Below the pieces are notes generated by a model. That model did not search any database. It had not been told where the DNA came from and worked only from the letters and a program-made list of their open reading frames with translations. From Synechococcus sp. CC9902 (GTDB lineage Bacteria; Cyanobacteriota; Cyanobacteriia; PCC-6307; Cyanobiaceae): DNA of 64,000 nucleotides. This document shows positions 37,202-46,797 of the stretch, in pieces. The position numbers and the translations under genes are program-made. How positions within the stretch are numbered: the first letter of the stretch is position 1; every line of letters begins with the position of its first letter. Where the stretch lies: positions 1,798,001 through 1,862,000 of the forward strand of contig NC_007513.1 in NCBI RefSeq assembly GCF_000012505.1. The letters are read 5' to 3'.

Positions 37202-38410
37202 GTGATCTGCAACGGCCACGGAGAAGATTTCATCGCCCTACGCGTTCTGGAAGCGGTTCATCGCCGGCATCCTCAACTTCCCTTAGAAGTAATGCCTCTG
37301 GTGGGCCAAGGACGAGCTTTTGCAGACGCGGTGAGGGCTGGTTGGCTGCAACGGATTGGTCCAACAGCGACTCTGCCAAGTGGAGGATTTAGCAATCAAA
37401 GTCTGCGGGGACTACTCCGAGATCTTCGAGCGGGGTTACCCCTCTTGAGCTGGGGGCAATGGCGACTTGTTCAACGGCGGGCTCATCAAGGACGCTTTCT
37501 TGTGGCCGTTGGCGATCTATTGCCGCTGCTGATGGCCTGGGCCAGTGGCGCTGGCTTCGGATTCATTGGGACGCCAAAAAGTGATTACACCTGGCGAAGC
37601 GGTCCTGGTCGAAACCTGAGCGATCGATATCACCGCCTGAAGGGCAGTGAATGGGATCCCTGGGAATGGATCTTGATGCGCTCCAAACGGTGCCAATGGG
37701 TCGCGATGCGAGATCAACTCACAGCCCGAGGACTCCGTCGCCATCGGGTGGCTGCTCAAGCGCCCGGTAATCCAATGATGGATGGCCTCCAACGCAAGAC
37801 GATTCCGAAAGCACTCGAGCGTTGCCGAAGAGTGCTTGTGTTGTGTGGGAGCCGAATGCCTGAAGCCCAGGCCAACTTCGATCGTCTGTTGAAGGCGATC
37901 GGCCTTGTGCAATCCGCGGTACCGATGGGCTTCCTTGTTGCAGCGGGAGCCGAGCCCTCACCGGAAGGGTTTCGAAGAAGTTTGGAACAACAGGGCTTCA
38001 GGCGAAGTTTGCCTCCATCCGATCAACTCAACGCAGAAAGCTGTTGGGTAAAAGGCCCCTGCATGCTGCTCATTGGACGATCCTGTTTTGACAGTTGGAG
38101 CGGCTGGTCTGAAGTGGGCCTTGCCACGGCTGGAACAGCCACAGAACAGCTTGTAGGCCTTGGCATTCCAGCCCTCTCGTTACCGGGTCCTGGCCCCCAG
38201 TTCAAGGCAAGTTTTGCGCGCAGGCAAAGCCGATTGCTTGGAGGCTCAGTCGAGCCTTGTTCATCACCGATTGCGCTGGCAACGGCACTCGAACGCCTGC
38301 TGGCAGACGCAGATTTACGGAGGAGGCTGGGGCAGATTGGCCAACGACGCATGGGAGCATCAGGGGGCAGCGATCGGCTCGCCAAGCTGATCCTTGACCA
38401 CCTGCACTGA
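37202..38410 (+). CDS. Lipid-A-disaccharide synthase-like glycosyltransferase
   Basis: A 402-residue protein similar to the LpxB-related cyanobacterial family (GT-B fold). Marks are ICNGHGEDFIALRVL at the N-terminus, GFGFIGTPKSDYTW, and PALSLPGPGPQFKASFARRQ near the UDP-sugar site. GTG 37202 is the first canonical start after tRNA-Cys. The frame upstream crosses the tRNA on the other strand and is not used. Three or four family residues (ALL) before the GTG have no usable start. The acceptor is unknown. Confidence 0.75.
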   Translation: MICNGHGEDFIALRVLEAVHRRHPQLPLEVMPLVGQGRAFADAVRAGWLQRIGPTATLPSGGFSNQSLRGLLRDLRAGLPLLSWGQWRLVQRRAHQGRFLVAVGDLLPLLMAWASGAGFGFIGTPKSDYTWRSGPGRNLSDRYHRLKGSEWDPWEWILMRSKRCQWVAMRDQLTARGLRRHRVAAQAPGNPMMDGLQRKTIPKALERCRRVLVLCGSRMPEAQANFDRLLKAIGLVQSAVPMGFLVAAGAEPSPEGFRRSLEQQGFRRSLPPSDQLNAESCWVKGPCMLLIGRSCFDSWSGWSEVGLATAGTATEQLVGLGIPALSLPGPGPQFKASFARRQSRLLGGSVEPCSSPIALATALERLLADADLRRRLGQIGQRRMGASGGSDRLAKLILDHLH

Positions 38411-38435
38411 TACTGAGGAGCCCAAGAAGAGAGCG

Positions 38436-38693
38436 ATGGCGTCGATCCAAGATCCCGTATACGTAAAACTCTGCGCCCAGCTCGCCAGCAAACTGAGCAT
38501 CAGCTTGGCCAGTGCTCGGCGCCAAGTGGATCAAGCCGCCGCCAAAGAGGGCAAGCGTGATGTTGAAACGCGACGGTTGCTCGTTCAGTCGATGTTGGAC
38601 GCCCTTGATCAAGGCGACGGCGACCATGCCGCGACCCTTGACGAACTACTGAAAGACAGTGAGGGCGACGGCAACTTCATCCTTGAGGACTAA
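38436..38693 (+). CDS. Small hypothetical protein (85 residues)
   Basis: Starts MASIQDPVYVKLCAQL (ATG 38436). The protein is helical and charged, with a two-helix look (ASARRQVDQAAAKEGKRDVETRR), and ends acidic. It converges on the RNase D-like gene with 14 bases between. It has no recognised domain; the composition is typical of small conserved cyanobacterial proteins. Confidence 0.6.
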   Translation: MASIQDPVYVKLCAQLASKLSISLASARRQVDQAAAKEGKRDVETRRLLVQSMLDALDQGDGDHAATLDELLKDSEGDGNFILED

Positions 38694-38707
38694 CCACCAG
38701 CTCGAGC

Positions 38708-39352
38708 TCAATGCTCGAAGGTTTGGTTAAACCGCATCCGGTCCAATTCAGCCATCACGGGAATACAGGCAAAACAACGTTGCGCCAACTCCCAACGCCC
38801 CTCCCGACGCAGCATCGTTTCCAGCTTGTTCCTCGCTGGGAGGAGGTAACGCACATCATTAGCGGCATAGGCGAGCTGAACATCAGTGAGCTCATCCACC
38901 CGTCCCCAGTCACTACTCTGCGCTCCCTTGTCGAGCTCGACTCCCACCAGTTCCATTACGAGATCCTTGAGGCCATGTCGGGGCGTGTATGTCCGCCCCA
39001 AGCGGCTACCAACCTTGGTGCAAAACAAAGGCTGAACAGCAATATCAAGCCCAGCCGCGAGGGCTGCCACATCGAACCGAGCGAAGTGAAACACCTTCTC
39101 CACCGATGGCGCCTCAAACAAACGCTGAAGGTTGGGAGCAGTGGATTGACCCAAAGCGATGCGCACACACGCGACACGATCCTGTGCATCAGCGATCTGA
39201 ACCAAACAGAGGCGGTCGCGGCCATGGATCAGGCCCATGGCTTCGGTATCGACCGCAAGACAAGGCATTTGGAGATAACGCTCCGTCCAAGACGCATCCA
39301 AGTCCCCATCGAACACAGCGAACTCGGCAGGAATGGAAGGAGAACCGGCCAT
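38708..39352 (-). CDS. Ribonuclease D-like 3'-5' exonuclease
   Basis: A 214-residue DEDD-family exonuclease (ATG 39352; the longer frame adds 25 non-homologous residues). DEDDy residues are visible: LAVDTEAMG (D, E), FHFARFDVAAL (D) and YAANDVRYL (Y and D). It lacks the HRDC domain of full RNase D, so it is the short form common in cyanobacteria. It probably trims structured RNA. Confidence 0.85.
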   Translation of the reverse strand: MAGSPSIPAEFAVFDGDLDASWTERYLQMPCLAVDTEAMGLIHGRDRLCLVQIADAQDRVACVRIALGQSTAPNLQRLFEAPSVEKVFHFARFDVAALAAGLDIAVQPLFCTKVGSRLGRTYTPRHGLKDLVMELVGVELDKGAQSSDWGRVDELTDVQLAYAANDVRYLLPARNKLETMLRREGRWELAQRCFACIPVMAELDRMRFNQTFEH

Positions 39353-39454
39353 GGACCCAGCAGATGAATCAGCCCAGTCTCGCCGGCGGAGATCTGAAAA
39401 TCCAATCCAATCCCTCTTGAAACTCAAAATGAGATCGACTTTGATGGGGGGAGT

Positions 39455-39850
39455 GTGTTCCTCGTCGTGTTCTCTCGTAGCAAGCCCTCACGCACCTGCC
39501 TCGCAGACATCGAACAGTACTTTCATCAACCACCACCACAGTTTCTCGATCTGGAACTTGCGGTTTGCTGGATTTTGGAATGCCTTCTCAAGGACGACAG
39601 CTATCCCTCCTGCCTCCTGCAAAAGCTGATCCAAGCCGAACCCCAACTACGACTGTCTGAGACCGTGCTTCAGCAGGCATTGGACTTCCTCGAGCAACAA
39701 GGTTCGATCAGTAGCTACACCCAACGCTGTCCCTCACGCGGACGGCCACGCCGGATGTTGCACCTACAAGCTGAAGCGCGCAACGAAGCCGAACGCCTGA
39801 TGGGGCCATGGAGAACATGGCTGGATTCCCATCGATTCGCATTGAACTGA
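39455..39850 (+). CDS. Winged-helix-like small protein
   Basis: A 131-residue protein with GTG start. The pattern LELAVCWILECLLKDDSYPSC, then LRLSETVLQQALDFLEQQGSI, then GRPRRMLHL resembles a PadR-like or MarR-like winged helix: helix-turn-helix plus a basic wing. No known regulator is recognised. The gene ends at 39,850, 65 bases before the next start. Confidence 0.55.
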   Translation: MFLVVFSRSKPSRTCLADIEQYFHQPPPQFLDLELAVCWILECLLKDDSYPSCLLQKLIQAEPQLRLSETVLQQALDFLEQQGSISSYTQRCPSRGRPRRMLHLQAEARNEAERLMGPWRTWLDSHRFALN

Positions 39851-39915
39851 ATCGAATCGGACCCTCTTCGAAACGGGGCCCCTTAGAAAGGGAGCATCGA
39901 TTTGAGGGGGGATCC

Positions 39916-40473
39916 ATGCCGCCGGGGTTCCAGTCCGTCCTGCTGCTCACGATCCTCCTGGCCATTGGCCTGGTTTTTTTCTTGCGCGCTGCCAGCAAGG
40001 ACAGAACAACTGTGGTGGACATCACCTCACCGCAATCTCCACTGGCAGTCCTAGAAGGACTCAGCAACTGGCTGGAACAACGCGGCTGGAGCCGCGATGG
40101 CGGCGATGCAGAACGACAAGTTCTTCGATTTCAAGGGCAGGTGGCCTCAAGCCAACCCCTCGCTGTTTTGCTCTCTGTTCTTGGCACCATCGGCTCAGCC
40201 TGCTTTGGATTAGTGCTGCAGCAACTCGCACCACAACTGGCCTGGTGGTCACTTCTACCGCTCGTGGGGCTGGGCCCCCTGGCTGGTGTGATCTACAGCA
40301 GCCGCGCCGCTCGCACCGAAACGTTGGAACTGCGCCTCCTCGACGCACCAGCCCAAGGGGGAAGCGCCTTGAGGCTGCGAGCCCATAGGGATGAATTAAT
40401 TGCAATCGAACTCGAACTGGCCGAGACGCTCCAACTTGCCAGCGATGGATCCCTGCTGACATCACCCATCTGA
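39916..40473 (+). CDS. CCB2/CCB4-like cofactor assembly protein for cytochrome b6f
   Basis: A 185-residue membrane protein (ATG 39916; the longer frame to 39808 lacks homology). The N-terminal span SVLLLTILLAIGLVFFLRA is followed by SKDRT, a mark of the complex C cofactor assembly family B (CCB2/CCB4). Two further spans lie at about residues 77-115. In the green lineage such proteins help attach haem ci to cytochrome b6. It precedes the amidase-like gene by 5 bases. Confidence 0.7.
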   Translation: MPPGFQSVLLLTILLAIGLVFFLRAASKDRTTVVDITSPQSPLAVLEGLSNWLEQRGWSRDGGDAERQVLRFQGQVASSQPLAVLLSVLGTIGSACFGLVLQQLAPQLAWWSLLPLVGLGPLAGVIYSSRAARTETLELRLLDAPAQGGSALRLRAHRDELIAIELELAETLQLASDGSLLTSPI

Positions 40474-40478
40474 ATCAC

Positions 40479-41309
40479 ATGCCTTTCCCGAACTGGATGC
40501 GTCGCCCAACCATCACTGTTCCGTTTTCCATGGGCGTTCTGACCTTCACGGGGATGGTCTGTCATCAAGCTCAAAGCCAACAAAATTGGTTACCGGTGAC
40601 GAAGCCCGTCGCCACAGAAAGCCTTGGATCCGATCTCAAGCACTGCCCGCCAGCAGCCAACCCGGATCCCTTGCTGGGCCGTCGCACCAAACTGTCCGGA
40701 CGGTGGGTCGGCCGAGGCGCAGTGCCGTCAACCATCCCGATCGTTGTCATGGCAGGCCATGCCGACTCTCAAAACTTGGGGAGTGCTGGAACGCCTGGCT
40801 ATGCCGTGGACGTCCGCAACCAGCCGCCGATGAACGGCTCCATGCGGGACGAGCTCTACTGGAATCTGCAAGTACAAAGCGCCGTCGTGCGTCTCGGGCT
40901 GGAGCAAGGTCTGAACATCACGTCGTACATCCCGCCCTTGCTCACCATCCGAGATGACAACGACCCAAGAACCAATTGGTCGCAAGCTCGCGTTCGCTCC
41001 AGCAAAGGGCACTACATCCTTGAGATTCACTTCGATGCCTACAGCCCCTATGGATTCGGTTCAGGACTCATTCCCGCCATTAATCGCCCTCTGAATGAGC
41101 TGGATGAGTCCATCGCCCAGTCCTTCGGTCGCTTCCCAAGATTGTTTCGAGGCGGCCTCGGAGGCCCCCGACGCGGCATCGGCATCCTTGAAATTGGAAT
41201 GCTCGAGCCTCCTTTGGAGCAAAAACTTCGCGATCAAACAACACGAACCCAGACCATTGAATGCCTGGGTGCACGAGTTGTTAACGCTCTGATGAAAGGG
41301 ATTAGTTGA
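40479..41309 (+). CDS. N-acetylmuramoyl-amidase-like exported protein
   Basis: A 276-residue protein with an N-terminal hydrophobic stretch that may be a signal peptide ([18 protein letters not shown]). The central part resembles zinc amidases: [11 protein letters not shown] (His), then [10 protein letters not shown] (Glu), then [12 protein letters not shown] (second His). Possible zinc ligands are His92, Glu126 and His183. Cell-wall cleavage is inferred from this pattern only. The 3' end overlaps the hemF stop on the other strand by 8 bases. Confidence 0.6.
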   Translation: MPFPNWMRRPTITVPFSMGVLTFTGMVCHQAQSQQNWLPVTKPVATESLGSDLKHCPPAANPDPLLGRRTKLSGRWVGRGAVPSTIPIVVMAGHADSQNLGSAGTPGYAVDVRNQPPMNGSMRDELYWNLQVQSAVVRLGLEQGLNITSYIPPLLTIRDDNDPRTNWSQARVRSSKGHYILEIHFDAYSPYGFGSGLIPAINRPLNELDESIAQSFGRFPRLFRGGLGGPRRGIGILEIGMLEPPLEQKLRDQTTRTQTIECLGARVVNALMKGIS

Positions 41310-42390
41310 TCGCCTGATGAGGCCGGCAACGCTCCTCAAGCGATGGATCTCCCAACCAATCTTGGGGAGTGGTGAACAAGTCGGTTAGGAGGGCTTCGCG
41401 AGAGCCAGCCTCAGCGGTGTACCCGTACTCCCAACGCACCAGAGGTGGCAACGACATCAGAATCGATTCCGTCCGACCGTTGGTTTGGAGTCCAAAAATC
41501 GTGCCGCGATCCCACACCAGGTTGAACTCCACATAGCGACCGCGGCGGTAGAGCTGAAAATCCCGCTCGCGATCGCCATAGGACGTCGCATGGCGCTTTT
41601 CGACAATCGGTGCATAGGACGGCAAAAATGCTCTGCCATTGGCTTGACCAAGGCTGAACAGTTGTTCCCAACTCAGCGGGGTTGCACCAAGTTCCGATGA
41701 AACCTTGGCTGCTGCCCCTGTTGGATCCTGCCCCTTGTAGAGCGTTCCTCTCGAATCCTGGTAGTCATAAAAAATTCCACCAACACCACGGGTTTCATTG
41801 CGGTGTTTCAAGTAAAAGTATTCGTCACACCATGGCTTAAACACCTTGTGCAGGTTGGGATGCACAGAATTGCAGGCCTGTTGATGGGTGCGATGGAAGT
41901 GACGTGCATCGTCGAGAAAGGGGTAGTAGGGCGTGAGATCCGCTCCACCTCCAAACCACCAGACGGGACCAGCCTCGAAGTAGCGGTAATTGAGATGCAC
42001 CGTCGGGATATAGGGATTACGGGGATGCAGCACCATGGACGTACCGGTGGCAAACCAAGGATGTCCCTTGGCTTCTGGCCGTTGTTTCAGGATTGAAGGC
42101 GGTAGTTCGTTTCCCTGAACCTCAGAGAAATTCACGCCCCCCTGCTCAAACACCCGCCCTTCGCGCATCACGCGGGAGCGGCCACCACCACCCTCAGGAC
42201 GAACCCAACTTTCTTCTTGGAATCGCCCCTCCCCATCCAGGGCCTCAAGACCCGCGCAGATTTCGTCTTGCAATCCCATCACCATCGAACGGGCCCGATC
42301 CCGCGAATCGGTGGGAGGCAGCTCCAGCTGGGGTGTGGATTGATCGTTCTCCTGGCGTCCGAGAACGCGGCGAATCAGGGCGCGGACCAT
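41302..42390 (-). CDS. hemF: Oxygen-dependent coproporphyrinogen III oxidase
   Basis: A 362-residue enzyme that converts coproporphyrinogen III to protoporphyrinogen IX with O2, feeding haem, chlorophyll and bilins. Family marks are [42 protein letters not shown] and [15 protein letters not shown]. The length is normal. It is divergent from mrp with a 116-base gap. Confidence 0.97.
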   Translation of the reverse strand: MVRALIRRVLGRQENDQSTPQLELPPTDSRDRARSMVMGLQDEICAGLEALDGEGRFQEESWVRPEGGGGRSRVMREGRVFEQGGVNFSEVQGNELPPSILKQRPEAKGHPWFATGTSMVLHPRNPYIPTVHLNYRYFEAGPVWWFGGGADLTPYYPFLDDARHFHRTHQQACNSVHPNLHKVFKPWCDEYFYLKHRNETRGVGGIFYDYQDSRGTLYKGQDPTGAAAKVSSELGATPLSWEQLFSLGQANGRAFLPSYAPIVEKRHATSYGDRERDFQLYRRGRYVEFNLVWDRGTIFGLQTNGRTESILMSLPPLVRWEYGYTAEAGSREALLTDLFTTPQDWLGDPSLEERCRPHQAIN

Positions 42391-42506
42391 TCCTTCAAAA
42401 TGAAACCAGTGAAAAAACTTAAACAGGTCAGACCAGGCCGCGACAAGACACCGTGAGGGTCTGTCATGGGAACCCCCCTAGAATTTGGGCCTGATCAGAG
42501 CAACAG

Positions 42507-43589
42507 ATGACATCGGCCGAGCAGGCGACCAGGGCGCTCGAACAGATCAAAGACGCTGGAAGTGGCAAAACAACACTGGAACTTGGCTGGATTGATCAGG
42601 TCCGCATTAGCCCGCCACGGGCAGTCTTTCGACTCAATCTTCCTGGTTTTGCCCAAAGCCAGCGTGAACGCATTGCCGCTGAAGCTCGCGAGCTTTTGAT
42701 GGGTCTTGAGGGAATCAACGACGTCCAAATTGAAGTAGGTCAAGCGCCCACTCCCAGCCAGGGCAGCATCGGCCAGGCGGGCCATGGTCAACCGGCTGAA
42801 CGCCAATCGATTCCAGGCGTTCGTCAAGTCATCGCGGTGAGCAGCGGTAAAGGGGGCGTCGGCAAAAGCACGGTGGCCGTCAATCTCGCCTGCGCTTTGG
42901 CCCAACAGGGATTGAAGGTTGGCCTTTTAGATGCAGACATCTACGGCCCCAACGCTCCCACCATGCTGGGGATCGCCAACCAAACACCAGAAGTCACCGG
43001 CAGCGGAGACACCCAAAGAATCAAGCCGATTGAGAGTTGCGGCATCGCCATGGTGTCCATGGGACTCCTCATCGATGAACATCAGCCCGTGATCTGGCGG
43101 GGGCCGATGCTGAATGGCATCATCCGCCAGTTTTTGTATCAGGCGGAATGGGGTGAAAGGGATGTTCTCGTCGTGGATCTTCCGCCAGGTACCGGTGACG
43201 CACAGCTCTCCCTGGCGCAAGCGGTCCCCATGGCAGGCGTGATCATCGTGACGACGCCTCAACTGGTGTCGTTACAAGATGCGCGCCGTGGCTTAGCGAT
43301 GTTCCGCCAACTGGGAATCCCGGTTCTGGGTGTTGTTGAAAACATGAGCGCATTCATTCCCCCCGACATGCCCGATCGGCGATACGCCCTATTCGGCAGT
43401 GGCGGAGGGCGCCAACTGGCCGACGACTATGAGGTGCCGTTGTTAGCCCAAGTTCCGATGGAGATGCCCGTTCAGGAAGGCGGTGACAGTGGCAGTCCAA
43501 TCGTGATCAGCCGCAGCAGCTCTGCGAGTGCAAAGGAATTCACAGCCCTTGCCGAACTGGTTCAGCAACAGGTCGCCACGCCGGCCTGA
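42507..43589 (+). CDS. mrp: Mrp/ApbC family iron-sulfur carrier ATPase
   Basis: A 360-residue P-loop protein. The N-terminal part (about 1-95) is a MIP18-like domain, followed by the deviant Walker A SSGKGGVGKSTVAVNLA, then LLDADIYGPNAPTMLG and VVDLPPGTGDAQL. It carries or inserts Fe-S clusters. rodA starts 2 bases after its stop. Confidence 0.95.
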   Translation: MTSAEQATRALEQIKDAGSGKTTLELGWIDQVRISPPRAVFRLNLPGFAQSQRERIAAEARELLMGLEGINDVQIEVGQAPTPSQGSIGQAGHGQPAERQSIPGVRQVIAVSSGKGGVGKSTVAVNLACALAQQGLKVGLLDADIYGPNAPTMLGIANQTPEVTGSGDTQRIKPIESCGIAMVSMGLLIDEHQPVIWRGPMLNGIIRQFLYQAEWGERDVLVVDLPPGTGDAQLSLAQAVPMAGVIIVTTPQLVSLQDARRGLAMFRQLGIPVLGVVENMSAFIPPDMPDRRYALFGSGGGRQLADDYEVPLLAQVPMEMPVQEGGDSGSPIVISRSSSASAKEFTALAELVQQQVATPA

Positions 43590-43591
43590 GC

Positions 43592-44830
43592 ATGTTCGCC
43601 AGGAACCACCGCCAAAAACATCAATGGGAATGGATTCTCTGGGGGTTACCGATCGGCATGGTCGCCATTGCTGGTCTTCTAATTGCGAGCACTCAGCGCC
43701 AAGCGGACTACGCGGATTGGTACCACCACTGGATCACGGCGGGCGTCGGCGTTGTCGTGGCATTGATCCTGGAGCGCTTACCGCTCCAGCGCCTTAAACC
43801 ATTTCTGCTTCCAATCTTCGGGCTCACCGTCGCCAGCCTGGTTGCGGTTCGCCTGATTGGCACCACCGCCCTTGGCGCCCAACGCTGGATCAGCATTGGA
43901 GGCATTCATATTCAACCCTCGGAATTCGCCAAAATCGCGGCGATTCTTCTGCTTGCCGCTGTGCTCTCAAAGCATCCAGTGGAGCGACCTGTTGATGTCT
44001 TACGCCCGCTCGGGGTGATCTCAATTCCGTGGCTGCTGGTTTTCATCCAGCCCGATCTCGGCACCTCCCTCGTTTTCGGGGCCCTGATGCTGACGATGCT
44101 CTATTGGTCTGGGATGCCCATTGAGTGGGTCATTTTGCTCTTATCCCCGCTCGTAACAGCTCTATTCGCCGGCATTTTTCCGTGGGCGATGGTGATCTGG
44201 ATTCCATTGATGGCACTTCTGGCCTATCGGTCGTTGCCCTGGAAACGCATCGCTTCAACCATCACGATCGCGATCCACGGAGCGATGGCCATCGTGACTC
44301 CGTGGCTATGGATGCATGGTTTGAAGGACTATCAACGCGACAGGCTCGTGCTGTTTCTTGATCCCAGTCAAGATCCCCTCGGTGGTGGATACCACCTCCT
44401 CCAAAGCACCGTCGGCATTGGATCTGGAGGCCTCTTCGGGGCGGGACTTTTGCAGGGTCAACTCACAAAATTGAGATTCATACCTGAACAACACACCGAT
44501 TTCATTTTTAGTGCTCTCGGAGAAGAAACCGGCTTTATCGGATGCCTTCTCGTTGTTCTGGGCTTTGCTTTATTGATGGCACGCCTGCTTCAAGTCGCCA
44601 GACATGCACGCAGTGATTTCGAATCTCTCGTGGTGATTGGCATCGGCACGATGCTGATGTTCCAAGTGGTGGTGAACATCTTTATGACCATCGGCCTTGG
44701 CCCTGTGACCGGGATTCCCTTGCCATTTTTGAGCTATGGGCGATCAGCGATGGTCGTGAATTTCATATCCTTGGGCCTGTGCCTTTCGGTGGTCCGCCAA
44801 AGCCGTCGCTCCTTCGCTGGCCTCCGTTGA
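43592..44830 (+). CDS. rodA: Cell-shape/peptidoglycan polymerase RodA
   Basis: A 412-residue SEDS membrane protein with about ten spans. Marks include GAQRWISIGGIHIQPSEFAK, QPDLGTSLVF, GIGSGGLFGAG and FIPEQHTDFIFSALGEE, the last two typical of RodA/FtsW. RodA makes glycan strands with its class B partner along the cell side. The stop overlaps the TTG start of the sensor kinase gene. Confidence 0.93.
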   Translation: MFARNHRQKHQWEWILWGLPIGMVAIAGLLIASTQRQADYADWYHHWITAGVGVVVALILERLPLQRLKPFLLPIFGLTVASLVAVRLIGTTALGAQRWISIGGIHIQPSEFAKIAAILLLAAVLSKHPVERPVDVLRPLGVISIPWLLVFIQPDLGTSLVFGALMLTMLYWSGMPIEWVILLLSPLVTALFAGIFPWAMVIWIPLMALLAYRSLPWKRIASTITIAIHGAMAIVTPWLWMHGLKDYQRDRLVLFLDPSQDPLGGGYHLLQSTVGIGSGGLFGAGLLQGQLTKLRFIPEQHTDFIFSALGEETGFIGCLLVVLGFALLMARLLQVARHARSDFESLVVIGIGTMLMFQVVVNIFMTIGLGPVTGIPLPFLSYGRSAMVVNFISLGLCLSVVRQSRRSFAGLR

Positions 44831-46194
44831 GCTCACCCACCTTCACCGACCTGCGGGAGCGACTTGCCGAAGCCGTACAACCAGGCCAATGCGACGAAAT
44901 CGGTGTTCGTCGTTTGTGGTGGGCGGCCCTAGACACCCTCCAACAAGAACTGATTCGCCTCAACGTGAGCGAAGGGATCTGGCTCGCAGCTCCCCTTCCA
45001 GCACTGCATGAACCCGAGCTCCTTCAGCATCTTCAAGGATGGGTTTGGGCGCCTGAACATCTTGATCAACTCAGACGCGGGGTGGCCGCACTGCCGCCTC
45101 GCCTAGGACTCCCCATCAAAGGGAGCATGGACGCGAAAAGCGAGGGGCTTTTCAACTACCAACGCCTTGCCTTGCGGCATGACGATGGACAAGACCCTGT
45201 GTTGTTAGTGATCACACCCAGCTTGCAGGTGGCGCTGGCTCTCCATGGAGAACCTCAGCAACGTCAATTGCTGATGCGCTGCGACCCCACCAGCTTGGGC
45301 GACGTGTTGTCTCTGCTCGGACGACGCTTAAAAGATCAATCTCCAAACGATGCGGAGCAGCTTCATGCCGCCCTGGAAGCTCTTGGGCCTCTCCACAGCG
45401 ATGAACAATTTAAAGAGCGATTTTGGCCCGGCCTTGCTGAACGGCTCACGGTGTCTGCGCCTGCGCTAATGCTGCAACCGGTTGTCTCCGCAGAGACAAA
45501 ACCAGAGAACGCCTCAGACGACCTCAACTTGCTGGAAGCACTGACCCATGAGGTGCGAACGCCACTGGCCACGATCCGCACACTGGTCCGCTCCTTGGTC
45601 CGTCGAAAGGATCTCCCCGACCTGGTGATGAAACGCCTCCAACAAATTGATGTGGAATGCAGCGAACAAATCGATCGATTTGGATTGATTTTTCATGCCG
45701 CGGAACTCCAACGTCAGCCGACCGAAGCCAACTTGGCCCGGACCGATCTGGAGTCGATTCTTCGCAGCTTGGCTCCTGGTTGGAGCGAGCAACTCAAGCG
45801 ACGCGACATCCGCCTGAGCTTGGATCTCGATCGCGGCTTACCCACTGTGATGAGTGACTCGCACCGCTTGGAAGCGATGTTGGGCGGCTTGATTGATCGG
45901 AGCAGCCGCGGCCTCCCGGGAGGAAGTGAATTACACCTCGGACTTCAAGCCGCTGGAGCACGCGTCAAGCTTCAACTCCACGTTGTTCTTCCGGGCAGTG
46001 CCACGGGCCCAGCCAATGCCTCTCCGGCCAGGGAAGAACTGGGCACCGTGTTGAGTTGGGATCCAACTACGGGAAGCCTTCAACTCAGCCAAGACGCCAC
46101 CCGGCAAATGATGGCGAGTCTGGGAGGTCGGTATCAACCCCGTCGAGACCGAGATCTCACCGTGTTTTTTCCTGTACAGAACGACGCAGATTGA
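44827..46194 (+). CDS. Two-component sensor histidine kinase with degenerate ATPase domain
   Basis: A 455-residue protein with TTG start overlapping the rodA stop. The N-terminal about 225 residues form a sensor-like region without membrane spans. The H-box is clear: LTHEVRTPLATIRTLVRSL with His241. The ATPase part keeps the fold pattern (LEAMLGGLIDRSSRGLPGG), but the usual N-box asparagine and the DxGxG G1 box are not visible. It may be a poor kinase or a phosphatase-type sensor. No response regulator adjoins it. Confidence 0.75.
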   Translation: MSSPTFTDLRERLAEAVQPGQCDEIGVRRLWWAALDTLQQELIRLNVSEGIWLAAPLPALHEPELLQHLQGWVWAPEHLDQLRRGVAALPPRLGLPIKGSMDAKSEGLFNYQRLALRHDDGQDPVLLVITPSLQVALALHGEPQQRQLLMRCDPTSLGDVLSLLGRRLKDQSPNDAEQLHAALEALGPLHSDEQFKERFWPGLAERLTVSAPALMLQPVVSAETKPENASDDLNLLEALTHEVRTPLATIRTLVRSLVRRKDLPDLVMKRLQQIDVECSEQIDRFGLIFHAAELQRQPTEANLARTDLESILRSLAPGWSEQLKRRDIRLSLDLDRGLPTVMSDSHRLEAMLGGLIDRSSRGLPGGSELHLGLQAAGARVKLQLHVVLPGSATGPANASPAREELGTVLSWDPTTGSLQLSQDATRQMMASLGGRYQPRRDRDLTVFFPVQNDAD

Positions 46195-46307
46195 TCCCAA
46201 ACCATCGCGTTTGTTCAGGGGTGTGAAGCTTGCTATCGGCCCACTAATTACGGTCTGATCGCGGTGCTACTTTTCAGATCAATCAGCCCGTCTGGATTTT
46301 TTTAACC

Positions 46308-46739
46308 ATGACAGCATCGGCGTTGAATGGTCAGCTGCCACAGCACATCGCCAGTACTGGTGGCTTGCTGAACTCCGCGGAAACAGAGGAGAAGTACGCG
46401 ATCACCTGGAGCAGCAATTCAGCTCAGGCCTTTGAACTACCTACGGGTGGTGCCGCCATGATGAATTCGGGCGACAATCTGATGTACTTCGCCCGCAAAG
46501 AGCAGTGCCTGGCACTGGGTACTCAGTTGCGCACCAAGTTCAAGCCACGGATCGAAGATTTCAAGATTTACCGCATCTATCCCGGTGGCGATACCGAATT
46601 TCTACACCCCAAAGATGGTGTGTTCTCTGAAAAAGTGAATGAAGGTCGTCCCATGGTGGGACACAACCCACGTCGGATTGGACAGAACGTCGACCCATCC
46701 ACAATCAAATTCAGCGGTCGCAACACCTACGACGCTTAA
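46308..46739 (+). CDS. psaD: Photosystem I subunit II
   Basis: A 143-residue stromal subunit of photosystem I that docks ferredoxin. Marks are [35 protein letters not shown] and [17 protein letters not shown]. The length and start ([12 protein letters not shown]) are normal for picocyanobacteria. A hairpin after the stop (46753-46776) lacks a T-run. Confidence 0.98.
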   Translation: MTASALNGQLPQHIASTGGLLNSAETEEKYAITWSSNSAQAFELPTGGAAMMNSGDNLMYFARKEQCLALGTQLRTKFKPRIEDFKIYRIYPGGDTEFLHPKDGVFSEKVNEGRPMVGHNPRRIGQNVDPSTIKFSGRNTYDA

Positions 46740-46797
46740 GTAGGGCAGCACTTCCCAGGGGCTCTGGCTCCTGGGATAGGGCTGTAATGATGCACGC

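Noticed and set aside
46753-46776. Hairpin after psaD as a terminator
   Set aside because: The stem is fair (7 bp), but no T-run follows, so it is only mentioned under psaD.
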